A program made the position numbers and the translations under genes. Source: Neolentinus lepideus HHB14362 ss-1 (taxonomy: Eukaryota; Basidiomycota; Agaricomycetes; Gloeophyllales; Gloeophyllaceae). Taken from it: DNA of 64,000 nucleotides. Below, one piece after another: positions 45,917 to 56,665 of the stretch. The DNA is taken from NCBI GenBank assembly GCA_001632425.1, contig KV425597.1, positions 8,443 to 72,442 of the forward strand. The letters are read 5' to 3'. The stretch's first letter is position 1. Every line of letters starts with the position of its first letter. A model generated the notes under the pieces. That model did no database searches. It was not told where the DNA came from and worked only from the letters and a program-made list of their open reading frames with translations.

Positions 45917-47397
45917 TTTTGTTCGGATATGTACAGTAACGCACTTAGAAAAGAGGATAGGAATATAGCCGTCTTTGCAGTCACAGAGAAATGCGACACA
46001 GCCCAAAGAATCCAGAACATGCAATTGCGCCATTTCGCTTCTGTATCTCGAACTCATTAAAGCCTCAGATTCGAGTCCACAATACTTAAGCCGTACTCGG
46101 CCGCGCAACGATATCTCGTTGCTTTCTGCAAGCATGAACCGCTGGACAGTCAGCTCAGATATCATGTAATCTGATGATACGCGAAGAAGGCGGCCAGAGC
46201 GAAACCAATGATGCTTTTGTTCCATGCGGTCTGCGTCTACGAAGGACGCATTGCTCAGCGAGTTGAGTGCATCTAACAGTGTTATCAAATATTTTCTGCG
46301 CCTTGGTGGGGTAAAAGCCTTGAAGCTTGAGGGTATGAGGCTGGGGAATTTCTGCCCTTCTTCCGCATTCAGGATCGTCCCACGAAGCCATCCAAGCTCG
46401 GAATCTTTATCTTCGACTTATATCACCTATCGAGCACTCCAAGGCCTGCGTCTTGAAAAATATACACAAGCTGCCCTAGTTTGGCAACAGCCTCTACTCT
46501 TAAGGAAGCCAGAGTGGCTCTTGTTCGTGCAGGCCACGGTTGGCTAAGTTCAAGCATATCACAATGTGGCACGGCATATGAGCGTACCAGCGAACTCCTG
46601 TCACTTCAAATCCTAGAGCGGCAATGATCATAGAGCAGAATCAGTAGACGAACACTCACCAGAGTAGAGTGATCGAGCAGGATACCATATTGGATCACTG
46701 TCGGTCATCGGTTTCAGAGAATGGCCTTCCGCGAAGGTATTCGCCAGGCAGCGCCACCTACACGCCCATGAGCTTCGCAATATGCTACCCACAGACCAGA
46801 GGGTTGAATGACTTCGCCCACTGCATGACATCCTCTGGGTTTTTGCGGACTTGACCAGCCCTGGTCACAGAGATCACGAACGATGTCGTGATCTCTGTCG
46901 GGGTAAGCTGTACCATCGGCGACGCGACTAATGCAAACGTCTCACGACCACGAGTATCAGTGAGCTATGGGTGACAGAAGTACATGGGACATGTTGACGT
47001 ACGTCAGCCCCGACTCACAGATGGTTAGATTGAAGACGATGAGTGATATGTCAGAAATGAAGGATGAGATTATCATCCTAAACCTCCGACCAATCCTTCT
47101 ACGTCTGAGGTCCGCATTCTCCATGAAATCCGTGCCCCAAGACGGCTTGACACGGCTTCGTGGCATACAGCATGCTACTCCTTTCGACTCGACCACTCGA
47201 GCCGGGGGAACCTCATGCTAGACGCCACGCCGTATTGAACCAAATAACGTAGCATTGTGATACAACCTAACTTACACGTATTACGGAGAGATATGACATG
47301 CCTTGAGTTTTTTGCATTATTGACGACTACATCTTCCAAAGCACTCACCTCCGGACTTCTCTCCCCTTCACTCTTAGTATATGAAATCTTCTCTTGC
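45917..47397. other. Intergenic between Argonaute and esterase-like gene
   Basis: No gene could be supported on either strand. A strong hairpin lies at 46867-46898. The two flanking genes point toward each other. Confidence 0.6.
46867..46898. repeat. Perfect 13-bp stem hairpin
   Basis: ACAGAGATCACGA and TCGTGATCTCTGT are exact reverse complements separated by six bases (ACGATG). The hairpin is in the convergent intergenic region. Confidence 0.75.
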
Positions 47398-48283
47398 TCA
47401 TTTTGGTCCACTCATTCCGCCCAGCACCTCATACACACCTGTCTCACCGTCGCCGAACTGCCTCCTGGAAAGTCGTTCACTCCAAAACCTCATAATACTC
47501 TCCCACTCCTCTCTATTTCTCGGCATAGCCTCCCCACCGTCACCTCCCACGGGAGCGTGCTGCAATTCTTTTACTAAAGAGAAAGCCTTGTTTAGATTGC
47601 CCACGTCCTTCGACTGCGAGGAGAAAGGCTGGGGTCGGTGACAGTACAGGATCGGCGTCGGGCACTTAGTCGGTGTTGAAGAAGGAAATGATAACAGAGG
47701 ACCAGATATTGAGACAACCGAAGCAAATGCTGTTTTCTTCTCTTTCCACCATCGTAGTGCCTCTTCCACGGCGACGCTCCCGCCCTGGCCAAACCCAAGA
47801 AAATGGATCCGTTCAGGTTGCCAATGACACTCCCTCACCAGGACATCTAGCACTTTATCGAGCAAGGCCAGCGCGAGCGTAGGGTTTGGGTTTGGGAGAA
47901 GGTCGCCCGTGAGCATGTCGAAAGACGGGTACCATTGGTACGCAGGCGTATCGAGCAAAGGAATTTGCTGTGGTGCTTGCAAAACGAGAGTGGCAGTCTG
48001 AGGGAGTTTAAGAGACTTTGCGAGGTTGCTGAATGGAGTGAGGGTGTCGCCTGGATGGTAAGAAAGTCATCGTCGTCTTTAAGTGCGGAGAAAGGATGGG
48101 CGTACCAAGACCATGCATAAAAATCAGTAGATTTTCATCGGTGCCGTCGTCGCTATGGGCGTAACAAAATTGTACTTTAACGGAGGATTTGGAAGGAGGC
48201 GGTTTAGTCTTCGGGCTCTGCTGTACTTGAGATGTTGGCGAGGATTCTTGGATGTGTAGGTCAATAGGCTCGGATCGTGACAT
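47398..48283 (-). CDS. Phospholipase/carboxylesterase-fold protein lacking nucleophile serine
   Basis: Two exons join in phase: NLLIFMHGLG|DTLTPFSNLAKSLKLP. The family is Abhydrolase_2 (acyl-protein thioesterase/carboxylesterase style), with the oxyanion HGLGD motif, ALVLQAP-like TATLVLQAPQQIPLLD, YQWYPSFD, and the elbow region HFLGFGQGGSVAVEEAL. Family enzymes have GFSQGG at this place, so the serine nucleophile is replaced by glycine here. The SISGPLLSFP strand and CPTPILYCHRPQ follow, and a typical late DxxVP/HxxH histidine motif is not obvious. I infer a non-hydrolytic protein or one with changed chemistry. Start ATG 48283 was chosen because the upstream in-frame extension begins with TTG. 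Confidence 0.8.
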
Positions 48284-48581
48284 TAGATTCAGACGCTCTC
48301 TCAAGTAGTAGCAGGAAAACAGAGTGGCTTTCCAGCCCGTGGAACAATCAGTAGTCCGAGTCGTTCTACGGAGTGCGCACTATAGGCCGCTTCCTGTGGA
48401 CGGCATTTGCCGATCCCATCCATCCGGAGTAAATCCTCTGCTTGCCTTCACTAGGAGACGTCTCTACCTTTCGGATAATATATCCATGCTTTCGGGTTAG
48501 TAACTACCACTGATGATTGCCGTACATTTCTTCAAGACTTGCATGTTTTTGCGTCTTGGCAGATTCACTACGAGACAATGT

Positions 48582-49767
48582 CTAGTCTAAGGGTACTTTC
48601 TCACTGTGGCGTTGGTCTTGTACAACGAAGGACTTGATTTCGGGGTAGCTACAGCATATCAGACGGAGGACTCAATCAACAGATCGTGGTATCGAATACT
48701 CATGCCATAGCCAGGTCGCAACATAAAGCGCCTTGACTTCCTCCAATATCGACAATGGCATCCACATCCTTTGCAATATCCATCCAGGGGATGTCTTGCA
48801 TCACAGCGTTGTTGCTGGAACTGCCAAAGCCTGTCACGCTGGTCGAACCTCTTATCACCACTGTTCTCTACAATTTGCACGAAAACACACTCACGCTAAC
48901 GCGAATTTTTTGCCTTCTTCAATATTGGTATGAAGTAAACCGCCAGACCCAAAAACGGGCATGGGAGAGTTCGTATAGAGGTTCCAGCCCGTCTTAGCAG
49001 GGTTCCTTGACATGCGGAATGTCTCATCCGAATGTGTCATTAGTTCTAGCAACTTGCCCACAGAACGTGTATAAAATAGGGCCTGTATGAAATGTTACGA
49101 AGCAAATAATAACGTGTAAAAAATGTATACTCGCATGTTCTTAGCAACGTAGTATCCCTTGGAGCCCATCTTCAGTGTATGACTGCGACGACTGTTTGCG
49201 AAGTGGCCTAGTTTGGTTTCTCGGAACCACCCACGAGTAGTAAGAGACGCAGAATGCTTTCTGCAAATGCCGATGGTGTTAATGGATAGACGAACTTTCA
49301 GTCTAGAATGCCACGTGCCTAGTTTTGAAGCATCCGTGCTGGTTTCCGCCGCAATAACCTGGAGAGATTCTCCGACTTCTGGGTCCTTCACTTCTTCTAA
49401 TATTTCGTAGATGCCCAATTCAGTGACCAGACGTAGTCCTGGAACTTCTCCGGAGGAAAAAAGCTGTTCCAACAACTGCTTCAAAAGGATTCTCCACGAG
49501 CAAACGCAAGCGGTCCTATTCAAGGGCTGGTATTATTGTCGACAGGATTACAACGCCAAAATGAAGAATCGCCAAGCAACCGAAAGCGATCCTCTGAGCC
49601 TCATACATCTTCGGCGGGGATAAGTATGATGGATCGTCGAGTGGATGCGGTCGCGAGGTACATAGTGAAGGCTCTGAGAGGCCTTGCCGAAGAAGTTCAG
49701 CCTGCAATATATCGATGGAGGTTGCAAGGGTTCCGAGGAGGGAAGAAAGCTCGGATATTTGTACCAT
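48582..49767 (-). pseudogene. Truncated O-methyltransferase pseudogene, copy D
   Basis: Exon 1 (MVQISELSSLLGTLATSIDI), the LRLVTELGIYEILEEVKD exon, GWFRETKLGHFANSRRSHTL and LMTHSDETFRMSRNPAKTGW are recognisable. A one-base loss in exon 3 shifts ESILRLL out of frame with GWFRET. Motif I is AIVDIGGSQGALCCDLA, with one conserved glycine changed to serine. After YPEIKSFVVQDQ the sequence diverges and stops at 48582. The exons for the catalytic-histidine HDWSDE block and the whole C-terminus are absent; the esterase-like gene's promoter side follows instead. It is a dead, more diverged member of the OMT family. Confidence 0.85.
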
Positions 49768-50866
49768 CTTGATCTTGAGGTCGATTCGACTATATTCAAT
49801 GAGCGACGGAAAGACCATAGCCGAGAGTCTTAGACCAGATAACAGTTAGTTTGATGGACCACTTCGTGTGCACATACTGAGTGCACCGGGATGTTGTTAG
49901 AAACGTGTTCTTCTGCTCGGAGACCACCATTCTGAGCATACCGGTAAGTAGTAGTATCCACTGGCCGCTGAAAGTGATAGACCTGTAAAACGCGTAAAGT
50001 AATGCACAACCAAGAAGCCGGCATGAAGCTCGTCCGTCCATTGCAGTGGGTGTGATTTTTCTCACCTTTCATCTTTCCACTGCATTCGCAAGCCACCACG
50101 CAGACTTCTTCGAACAGGACATGAGACTCAATCAGAACGAATGGGAGATACCTCAGCCCCGACGGTGCTAGAGTCAAACATGATACTTCTCCCACTGCCT
50201 GTCGGCTACATATTTCAAGTAGCCGTTCCTTATCAGATTTATTTAGAACGAGCATATCAATATCGTTTGTTGTAACCGTGGTTCAGAATGCTGAGAGGGC
50301 AGGACGATATTGCTCAGCTGTAGTTTTGCAGAAGTGCGCCACTTGTACGCATATATGCGCGCTTGAATGTTAAGAACGGATGTACTGTTTGATGTACGTG
50401 TGCAGCTTCTGGGCATCTTAGGGTAGCAAATTCCTCGAATGTTTTCCGTGCCTAGACATTGTGCTTTTCTGCCAGATCATCCGACCATTGATACCCTAAT
50501 ATTCACAACCCTAAGTGTTACACAATTTCCATCAATAAAGATAAATACGGGTCTAGCTGAGGAAAGGGACTCACTACTAGTAGGGACGATGGGTACATCA
50601 GCTAACCCGCACTTTAACGACTCCTGAGTACTGACGCGCTCGCAAGGCGGGCGTGTGGACGAATATAGTGCTGCCTCCTGGAGCGATACTATACGGAGAA
50701 TTGGTCCTTACAACTGCGGATGAACGAGCGCCGAAGCTCTACAAATATCCCAAAGCAAAGAGATTGCGAAGCAGTCTCGCCAACTCAACGCGCATGTTGC
50801 CGACACAAGCCACAATCGCGGATTTCGTGCTTGAGCTTGACTAGTGACTAGCCTAGTGCTCCCTCG
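49768..50866. other. Intergenic between OMT pseudogene and JIP5
   Basis: No gene is supported. Only short frames are present. It marks the right edge of the duplicated accessory region and the left edge of the housekeeping block. Confidence 0.6.
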
Positions 50867-52430
50867 ATGCCTGACATCCAGGTCGGCGCACAGGTCTTCG
50901 ATTGCGCATTTCATCCAACGGAATCTCTGCTCTATGCAGGCCTGCTGAACGGCGAGGTCAAGGCCTTTCGCTACGACGATCAGGGCCAACATGAGGCGGC
51001 GTTCACCGTCAGGCCGTCCAAGAAATCCTGTAGGGCTTTGGAGACGGACGATGATGGGTCGCATTTATGGGCTGCGGGGAAGGGGAAAGGCTTACAGTAC
51101 GTTTAATATTTCCAATTTGTGGAAGGGGAATGTTTAGCGTACGGCAGCACGATTGATATCTCAACACATAAAGTTGTCGAGAGTCGTAAAAATGCCCACG
51201 AGTGAGTTAAAACACTTATAGATACTTGTATGCCAGTGACTAAGCGTCTTAGAGAGCACCCATAAATCGCATAAAGCGTCTCCTACCCCACATGCTCGCA
51301 ACCGGGGACGACGACGGAGTTGTCAAGGTATGCGCCTCATCCGTCTGTCGATCCCATGGACGGCTGATGGCGGCATATCATCCAGCTCTGGGATCCTCGT
51401 AAACCAGATGCAATCAGAACATATACCCAGCACTATGACTTCATTTCAGACTTTCTCTGGCTCGAGGACAAGAAACACCTCATCGCCTCTAGGTATTCCA
51501 ATTCCTACTCACCCATCAAGATATGACTACTAACTGGTACCCAGCGGAGATGGCACACTGTCTGTGATGGATGTTCGCTCCAGCAAGCCCGAGCCGCACG
51601 CCCAGTCCGAAGACCAAGAGGACGAGCTGCTGTCGATGGTCACTATCAAAGAGTAAGCACACCTCTTGTTACTATCCTCCCTCAGCGTAACGTTCGTTTC
51701 TGACATGCGATATGCGCACATAGCAACTCCAAAGTCGTCGTCGGCACCCAACTCGGCATGCTCTCCATCTTTAACCGCAAAAGCGGATGGGGCGACTGCG
51801 TCGACCGCGTGCCTGGGTACATTCCTCCCTCCTACCCCCTTTGTCTACTCACTCACTCCTCTCCCCCGCAGCCACCCCCACTCTATCGACGCCCTCTCGC
51901 CCCTCCCCTCCACCTACCCCTCCGCGCACTCTACGATTCTCACCGGCTCCTCCGACGGGCTTGTGCGCGCCGTACAACTCTTCCCCACCAAACTGCTAGG
52001 AGTCGTCGCGGACCACGGCGAGTTTCCGGTAGAGAGGATCAAGGTGGACAGAGCGGGCCAAGGGAGGTGGGTGGCGAGCGTGGGGCATGAGGAGGTGGTG
52101 CGGATGACGGATCTGAGGGAGGTGTTTGAGGACGAGGAAGGGGAACAGGCGGGGGAAGGGGAGAAGTTTGGCATTGAGGATGAGAACGACTCGGACGGGG
52201 AGGAAGTGGTTGACCTTGAGCCTGCACCTTCGCCGGCTAAGCAAGACGACGACGACGAGGCACAAGAGACAGTCGTGAAATCAAGCGACGACGAAGGCGA
52301 GGACTCGGATGTGCCCCGAGAAAGGAAAAGGAAGCGGAAGAAGGAGAAGGACCCACTGGCCGCCCCGGGGCGCCGCAAGAAAGGGCGGAACGAGGTCGTC
52401 TCGGATCCCGCATTCTTCGCTGATCTTTGA
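50867..52430 (+). CDS. JIP5: WD40 repeat protein JIP5 (WDR55 homologue)
   Basis: This nucleolar WD40 protein is involved in ribosome biogenesis. It begins MPDIQVGAQVFDCAFHPTES and continues with blades such as LLYAGLLNGEVKAFRYDD, AINRIKRLLPHMLATGDDDG-type APINRIKRLL and LATGDDDGVVKLWDPR, YDFISDFLWLEDKKHLIASS, GDGTLSVMDVRSSKP, KVVVGTQLGMLSIFNRKSGW and STILTGSSDGLVRAVQLFP. The C-terminal tail is acidic, then strongly basic (RKRKRKKEKDPLA, GRRKKGRNE) and ends DPAFFADL, a typical JIP5 tail likely to carry nuclear/nucleolar signals. Six short introns join in phase. The gene converges on the MFS transporter, with only about 150 bp between stop codons. Confidence 0.92.
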
Positions 52431-52582
52431 TTGTGATGAGTCTCCTTCTCCATTCCCCCGTTCCCTTACTTTGTGTCCTTCCTATCTGTACTAGGGCACC
52501 TGATAATACAGTCTATTTCCACATACGCACTACAGTAAGACAAATCACACAGCGAATAAAAACAAAAGAAGGGCAAAGTCGT

Positions 52583-54838
52583 CTATTCAAGATGCACCCT
52601 CGCCCCTGCCCCGGGCGCATTCCTATGCTTCCGGATCCTCTCCGCGAACCCGCTCGCGAGGAGGGCGACGACGATGCTAAACACCACCCACAGCTGGCCG
52701 CCCAGGAGGTGTTTGCTCGCCGACACAGCGAACAGCGAGCTGTATGCATCGATGTCAGGTGAGCTGGACGGGGCAGTGGGACCAGAGCGCACCTGATAAC
52801 AACCCCGCTGAGCGACCCGAAGGCGGACTGCACGAACTCCGTGAGGCCGTTCGTCGTTCCGAGCGACGCGGGGCCGGGCGCGGTCTCCCGCACGAGGATC
52901 ATCACAATCCTGCCGGGACGAACACGTCAGTATACACACACGTACACACATACACACTCACGAGAACACCATCGTCCCGACGCGGCTCATGACCAGCACG
53001 AGCCGTATCCCCGCCCACAGCAGCCCGCTCTGACTCTGGCGTGCGACGGCGTTGAGCACGGGCATGAGCGCGAACGTGAACGGCCACACGAGCGTGCACG
53101 CGGCGAACACGCGCAGGTGGTCGAAGCGCCGCAGGAGGAGCGGCATGCAGAGCTTGAGGAAGATGGACGTCGTGCCCATGAAGAACATCGCGCGGCCGAT
53201 TTGGCTGGGCTGTTTGTTTCATGTTTCATGTTTCGATGCGAGATGTTCGTTTCAACGCGGGATGTTCATTCCAATGCGGGGCGGGATAGTGTTCGTTTCA
53301 TCGCGGGTCGTTTATGTTTATCCAGACATGTCAGCCAGCGCGCGCGCGAGGACAGGGGCCACCCACCGAAAGCGCGAGCCCGCCCTGCACGAGCGGCGCA
53401 TACGCCATCAACACAAACACGTGGTTGAACGAGCCCGCGACGAACCCCAGCGCGCCCGTCGACAGGCATATCGCGCGGATGACGGGGATCGCGAGGAGCG
53501 TCCTGACGCTCGGCGGCGTCAGCTCCTCGTGGGGCAGGTTTTCGTTGTCCTTGCGCTTCTTCGGGAGCGTCTTACAGAAGATAAGCGGTGTGTGGGGGGG
53601 GGGAGGGGGGGGGAGGGGCTCACCTCCTCCAGTATGAACACTGCGAGCAGCGACGCCACGACCGCGGCGAGCGCCGTGATGAAACACGGGAGGATGTACG
53701 GGTACGCTCTGAAGAACGGCGTGTCGAACCACGCGGGGTACTGCTCCGCGGGGTTGGCGAACGTCCCGCCGATCAGCGGCCTGATGTATGCATATGAGCG
53801 TCCCCCCCCCGGTGCCTAAGTACTAGTGCTCACCCGACGGCGAACCCGATTGCTGAGCAGATGTCGTAGAGCGGGAACGCGGTCGACGCGTTCGTCTCGT
53901 CTGAGAGCTCGCCCACTACGGAGTGGATGGCTCCTGTTGTTCCGCAGAATATCCCGGCTGCGGACCGACAGAACGATCAGAAGAAACTCGGGAATAAAAA
54001 TGGTGATGGAAAGAGTGAAAATATGGTCTTTCCAAGTGCGCTCTGAGGGAACGAAACCAGCTATTGCTCTATCCATCATAGAGTTTGAACCCCCAGAATC
54101 AAAGATCTTGCAGGAAAAAAGTATTCCTGTCGACGGAATCGAACCGTCATTGTAGAAGCGCGTTCTAAGGGGATCGAACCCTCAACACAAGTTGTCCCTA
54201 GCGTGAGTCGAACACGCGGCTTCACGGAGCAGGTCCACCACAACGTGATGATTTAACCACTAATCGATAGGGACCAAGAGAAGTCGCCTCTGCAGGCAAA
54301 ATAATGACCCGGCCGCATTCTTTCCAACGCAGCGTATGTAGTCTCAGAGATTAGGAGCACTCACATAGGAACCGGGTGAGCAACATCATAGGGAAGGTAC
54401 GCGACAGGCCGAAGAGGGTGGAGGTGATGGAGACGCCGAGGGTGCCGACGAGGATGACGGGGAGGCGGCCGATGTTGTCTGCAAGCTCGCCTCTTAGTAG
54501 GTTGGCGCCATCACCGCACACGACGCACCAGACAGCCTCCCCCAATAGTACATGCTCAACAGCTGCGCGATGCCAAAGCTGCTGCCCTGCGCACACCGTC
54601 TAGTCATGGCCCGCCCGAACGCGAATCAGCTCACCACTAGCCCGCTGTAGTAGCCGGCGTCGGCCCCCGTGGAGAGCCCGAACTTTTCGACCATCTCGTT
54701 GATGTACGGCATGACTTGCGTGGCGCTGAGGGGGATGAGGGTCTTGATTGCGAAGAGGGTCGCGAGCTGGAGCTTGGGGAGGGGCGTGATGTGCGGGTGG
54801 CTGAGGAGGGAGGACGTTTCGTCGGTGCCGGGCGACAT
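52583..54838 (-). CDS. Major facilitator superfamily transporter
   Basis: The protein begins MSPGTDETSSLLSHPHITPL, then has TM1 QLATLFAIKTLIPLSATQVM. The MFS signature region is YYWGRLS|DNIGRLPVILVGTL, followed by MMLLTRFL|SGIFCGTTGAIH and SVVGELSDETNAS, the ZIFL/peptide-type family signature found in fungal vacuolar or plasma-membrane transporters. Later TM exons read FFRAYPYILPCFITALAA, SVRTLLAIPVIRAICLST, SFNHVFVLMAYAPLVQGGLA, MFFMGTTSIFLKLCMPLLLR and a last exon HLLGGQLWVVFSIVVALLAS. It ends GARVHLE. About eight introns are present: most are near 50-150 nt, but one is 406 nt and contains a tRNA gene. Substrate is unknown. It is convergent with JIP5. Confidence 0.88.
53588..53625 (-). repeat. 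Pure polypyrimidine tract inside MFS intron
   Basis: On the plus strand runs of 10, 9 and 4 G are separated by single As, so the transcript strand has an almost unbroken C tract between the GTGAGC donor and the AG acceptor of this intron. The G-rich strand has G-quadruplex potential. It may simply be slippage. Confidence 0.8.
54100..54190 (-). other. tRNA-like 3' arms and T-run downstream of tRNA-His
   Basis: Read on the minus strand, two T-arm-like hairpins follow the tRNA: GAGGGTTCGATCCCCTT (complement of about 54167-54184) and GACGGTTCGATTCCGTC (complement of about 54130-54146). Both contain GTTCGAT loops resembling Pol III B boxes. A run of six T follows at complement 54115-54120, suitable as a Pol III terminator. 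No matching D or anticodon arms are visible, so these look like tRNA 3'-half duplicates. Confidence 0.5.
54193..54274 (-). tRNA. tRNA-His (GTG) with a 10-nt intron
   Basis: A full cloverleaf folds: acceptor GTCCCTA/TAGGGAC, D arm GATT-AGTGGTTA-AATC, anticodon stem TCACG/CGTGA, T arm GCGTG-TTCGACT-CACGC, discriminator A. The anticodon loop begins TTGTGG, giving anticodon GTG, and a 10-nt insert sits one base 3' of the anticodon, the normal position of nuclear tRNA introns. A and B boxes are present (TGGTTAAATCA region and GTTCGACTC). It lies inside an intron of the MFS gene on the same strand. Confidence 0.85.
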
Positions 54839-55632
54839 GGCGACGGGAGACGGGTGTGGAGGTGAGAGCGCGGTGGATATGCAGTGTAGGCCATTGTACG
54901 GAGATTGTTATAGGTTAGGGTTCATTCCGTCAATCCGCAGACCGAAGGCGCCATTTCGGTCTTATTAATGGGATCCTGCGATGGTTACTCAGTGCGACCT
55001 CTCGGGAATGAGAAAGCAGTCATATATAAGGCACCTTGTTCGCGAGAGGCTAGACCAGTCACTTGGGCAGCATACCACTAGTCAGATCGAGAACATATTG
55101 TCCTTCGGCGTCGGTGTACTAAGATGATACATTGTATCACTAAACACAGCAAATCGACATGGTGGGATGAGATCACAGACAAACGATAGGTGGGACCAGC
55201 ACGGACTTCCAACAATATTTAAGAGACACCGCGAAAGTTGTCACAGTACAAGAGCGGCAGTATAAAAGGCTTTATCACAAAAGGTAGTCTTGGAGGGAGC
55301 GCACAATCGCACAGTAATGGATTCAATTCAAAGTCGAAAGACCAGACCTGCCATTAATAGGACGACAACGACAGGAATGTCCGCATATCCACGGCATCCA
55401 CTTCGCCCCCGATGCTACACACAGAAGCAAAGGCCCTTGTACATATCCCAGCCAGCTCCTGTACCGTACAAATATCGGTTCCGTCTCCCAAAGGTATACG
55501 CATTATCTTCCACGACGTAGGCGATATCATTCCGCTAGCACAAAAACGGCTTCAGCACATCCATCCGTATACGTAGACACAGATCGGCACTCACCACCCT
55601 CCTCCCAAAATATTCCTACTCTGGTGACCCTC
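54839..55632. other. Intergenic between MFS and OST4
   Basis: I see no gene. A short stretch with TATATAAGG at about 55023 and a 76-codon frame at 55290-55520 have no further support. Confidence 0.6.
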
Positions 55633-55752
55633 TCACGCCTTCCCCGCCACCACCTTCGCGTTCACGACGACAAAGTGGTACGCCAGCACCGCGAGCATGG
55701 CCGCCGCGCCCAGCCCGTTCGCGAGGCCGTACAGGGTTTCGTGCGTGATCAT
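55633..55752 (-). CDS. OST4: Oligosaccharyltransferase subunit OST4 (39-residue microprotein)
   Basis: The single-exon frame MITHETLYGLANGLGAAAML and AVLAYHFVVVNAKVVAGKA has 39 residues. OST4 proteins are 35-40 residues, start MI[TS]D.QL, and have one membrane helix ending in YH..VVN; all these features are present (YHFVVVN at residues 25-31). The protein sits in the endoplasmic reticulum membrane and bridges catalytic STT3 and OST3/6 in N-glycosylation. It is too short for most gene callers. It is divergent from QCR8 with a 245-bp shared upstream region. Confidence 0.93.
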   Translation of the reverse strand: MITHETLYGLANGLGAAAMLAVLAYHFVVVNAKVVAGKA

Positions 55753-55997
55753 AGTTTGTATTGTGGGCGGGGAGGCTAGAAATGCGTCACTAGATGAATT
55801 ATAACTACGTGTGCGGGGACGTACGAGTGCGTGTAGTTGGCTGAGCTTGCTTAAGGTGAAGGTGGAAGCGCAGCGAATCCGAGTTGTGGCGTGGGCTTCG
55901 CCGGAGAACCCCGGAACCGTCCTGCAATCATTTAATTCACCTTCACTCGCAAACGCACCTCCGCAAGTACTCTATCTTACCCCTTCTTGTAGTCAAG
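55753..55997. promoter_or_regulatory. Shared divergent promoter of OST4 and QCR8
   Basis: Only 245 bp separate the two start codons, so both promoters must lie here or overlap. The CGTGTGCGGGGACGTACGAG stretch near 55807-55826 is GC-rich. I cannot assign precise elements. Confidence 0.5.
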
Positions 55998-56665
55998 ATG
56001 CGGCCCACGCAGATCCGGATGAGCGACATGCCCGGTCGTACGTTCTTTCTCTTATCATGTTGAATTGGAGTTTGACTTGGGATGGGATGTGCAGCCAAGA
56101 CCTACGTGAGTGACCTTGAAATGAATTACGAAGAGGGTGGTCGGTTGATGTGTGGTTTAGAACCCCTGGTGGGGCGACAAGGGCGGGATCATAAAGCAGA
56201 AGGGCATCGTGCAGTACAGTGCGTCTCCTCCCCTTCCTCCGCCTTGCCCGCGTCCTCCCTCTCACTCACTCCTACCTTCATCTCTTTATTTTTCGTCGAC
56301 CGAACCACGACACCGCGAACAATCCTTTTTGTCTTCGTTCAACTACCGTGAACAGCCGTCTCCCCCTTCAGACAGCGCGCCGCGAAGCACATGTTCCAGA
56401 ACTGGATCTTCAACGGGTACAGGCGCCTTGCCGAGCAGGCGCCGTACTGGATCGTGCCGTTCGCGATCGGTGAGTTCTCCCCCTCCTATTTCCTTTCTCC
56501 ATCCTCCTCCTCCCTCCTCCTTCCCCCCTTCCCACCCCCCACCCCCCCTTGCGCATTTTGGTGACCGCGACTTTACCAGGCTACGGCACGTACACGTGGG
56601 CGAAGCGCTACCACGACTGGCTGGACAGCAAGGAGGGGCACCTCGCGACGGGCGGAGGGCACTAA
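55998..56665 (+). CDS. QCR8: Cytochrome bc1 complex subunit 8
   Basis: This is a nuclear-encoded subunit of respiratory complex III in the mitochondrial inner membrane. Four introns join the exons MRPTQIRMSDMP|AKTY|NPWWGDKGGIIKQKGIVQY|TVSPFRQRAAKHMFQNWIF, then NGYRRLAEQAPYWIVPFAI and GYGTYTWAKRYHDWLDSKEG, ending in a GGGH tail. The WWGDKGGIIKQKGIVQY segment, the SPF.Q.A motif and the single membrane helix YWIVPFAIGYGTYTWA are diagnostic. Length is about 105 residues, normal for the family. Exon 2 is very short (about 11 nt), which automated callers may miss. Confidence 0.93.

Larger units (their letters stand above)
53959..54364 (-). other. Long MFS intron hosting a tRNA gene
   Basis: The donor GTGAGT after the codon fragment T of LLTRFL and the acceptor GCAG before SGIFCGTTGAIH join in phase, giving a 406-nt intron, several times longer than others in this gene. 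It contains tRNA-His (54193-54274) and tRNA-like 3' arms downstream of it. Confidence 0.85.

Noticed and set aside
45917..46547. Plus and minus frames around 46.2-46.5 kb
   Set aside because: No recognisable domain, no splice-compatible continuation and no start context; treated as non-coding.
52744..53819. Plus-strand frames opposite the MFS gene
   Set aside because: They are arginine-rich antisense shadows. The minus strand encodes recognisable transmembrane exons with in-phase introns.
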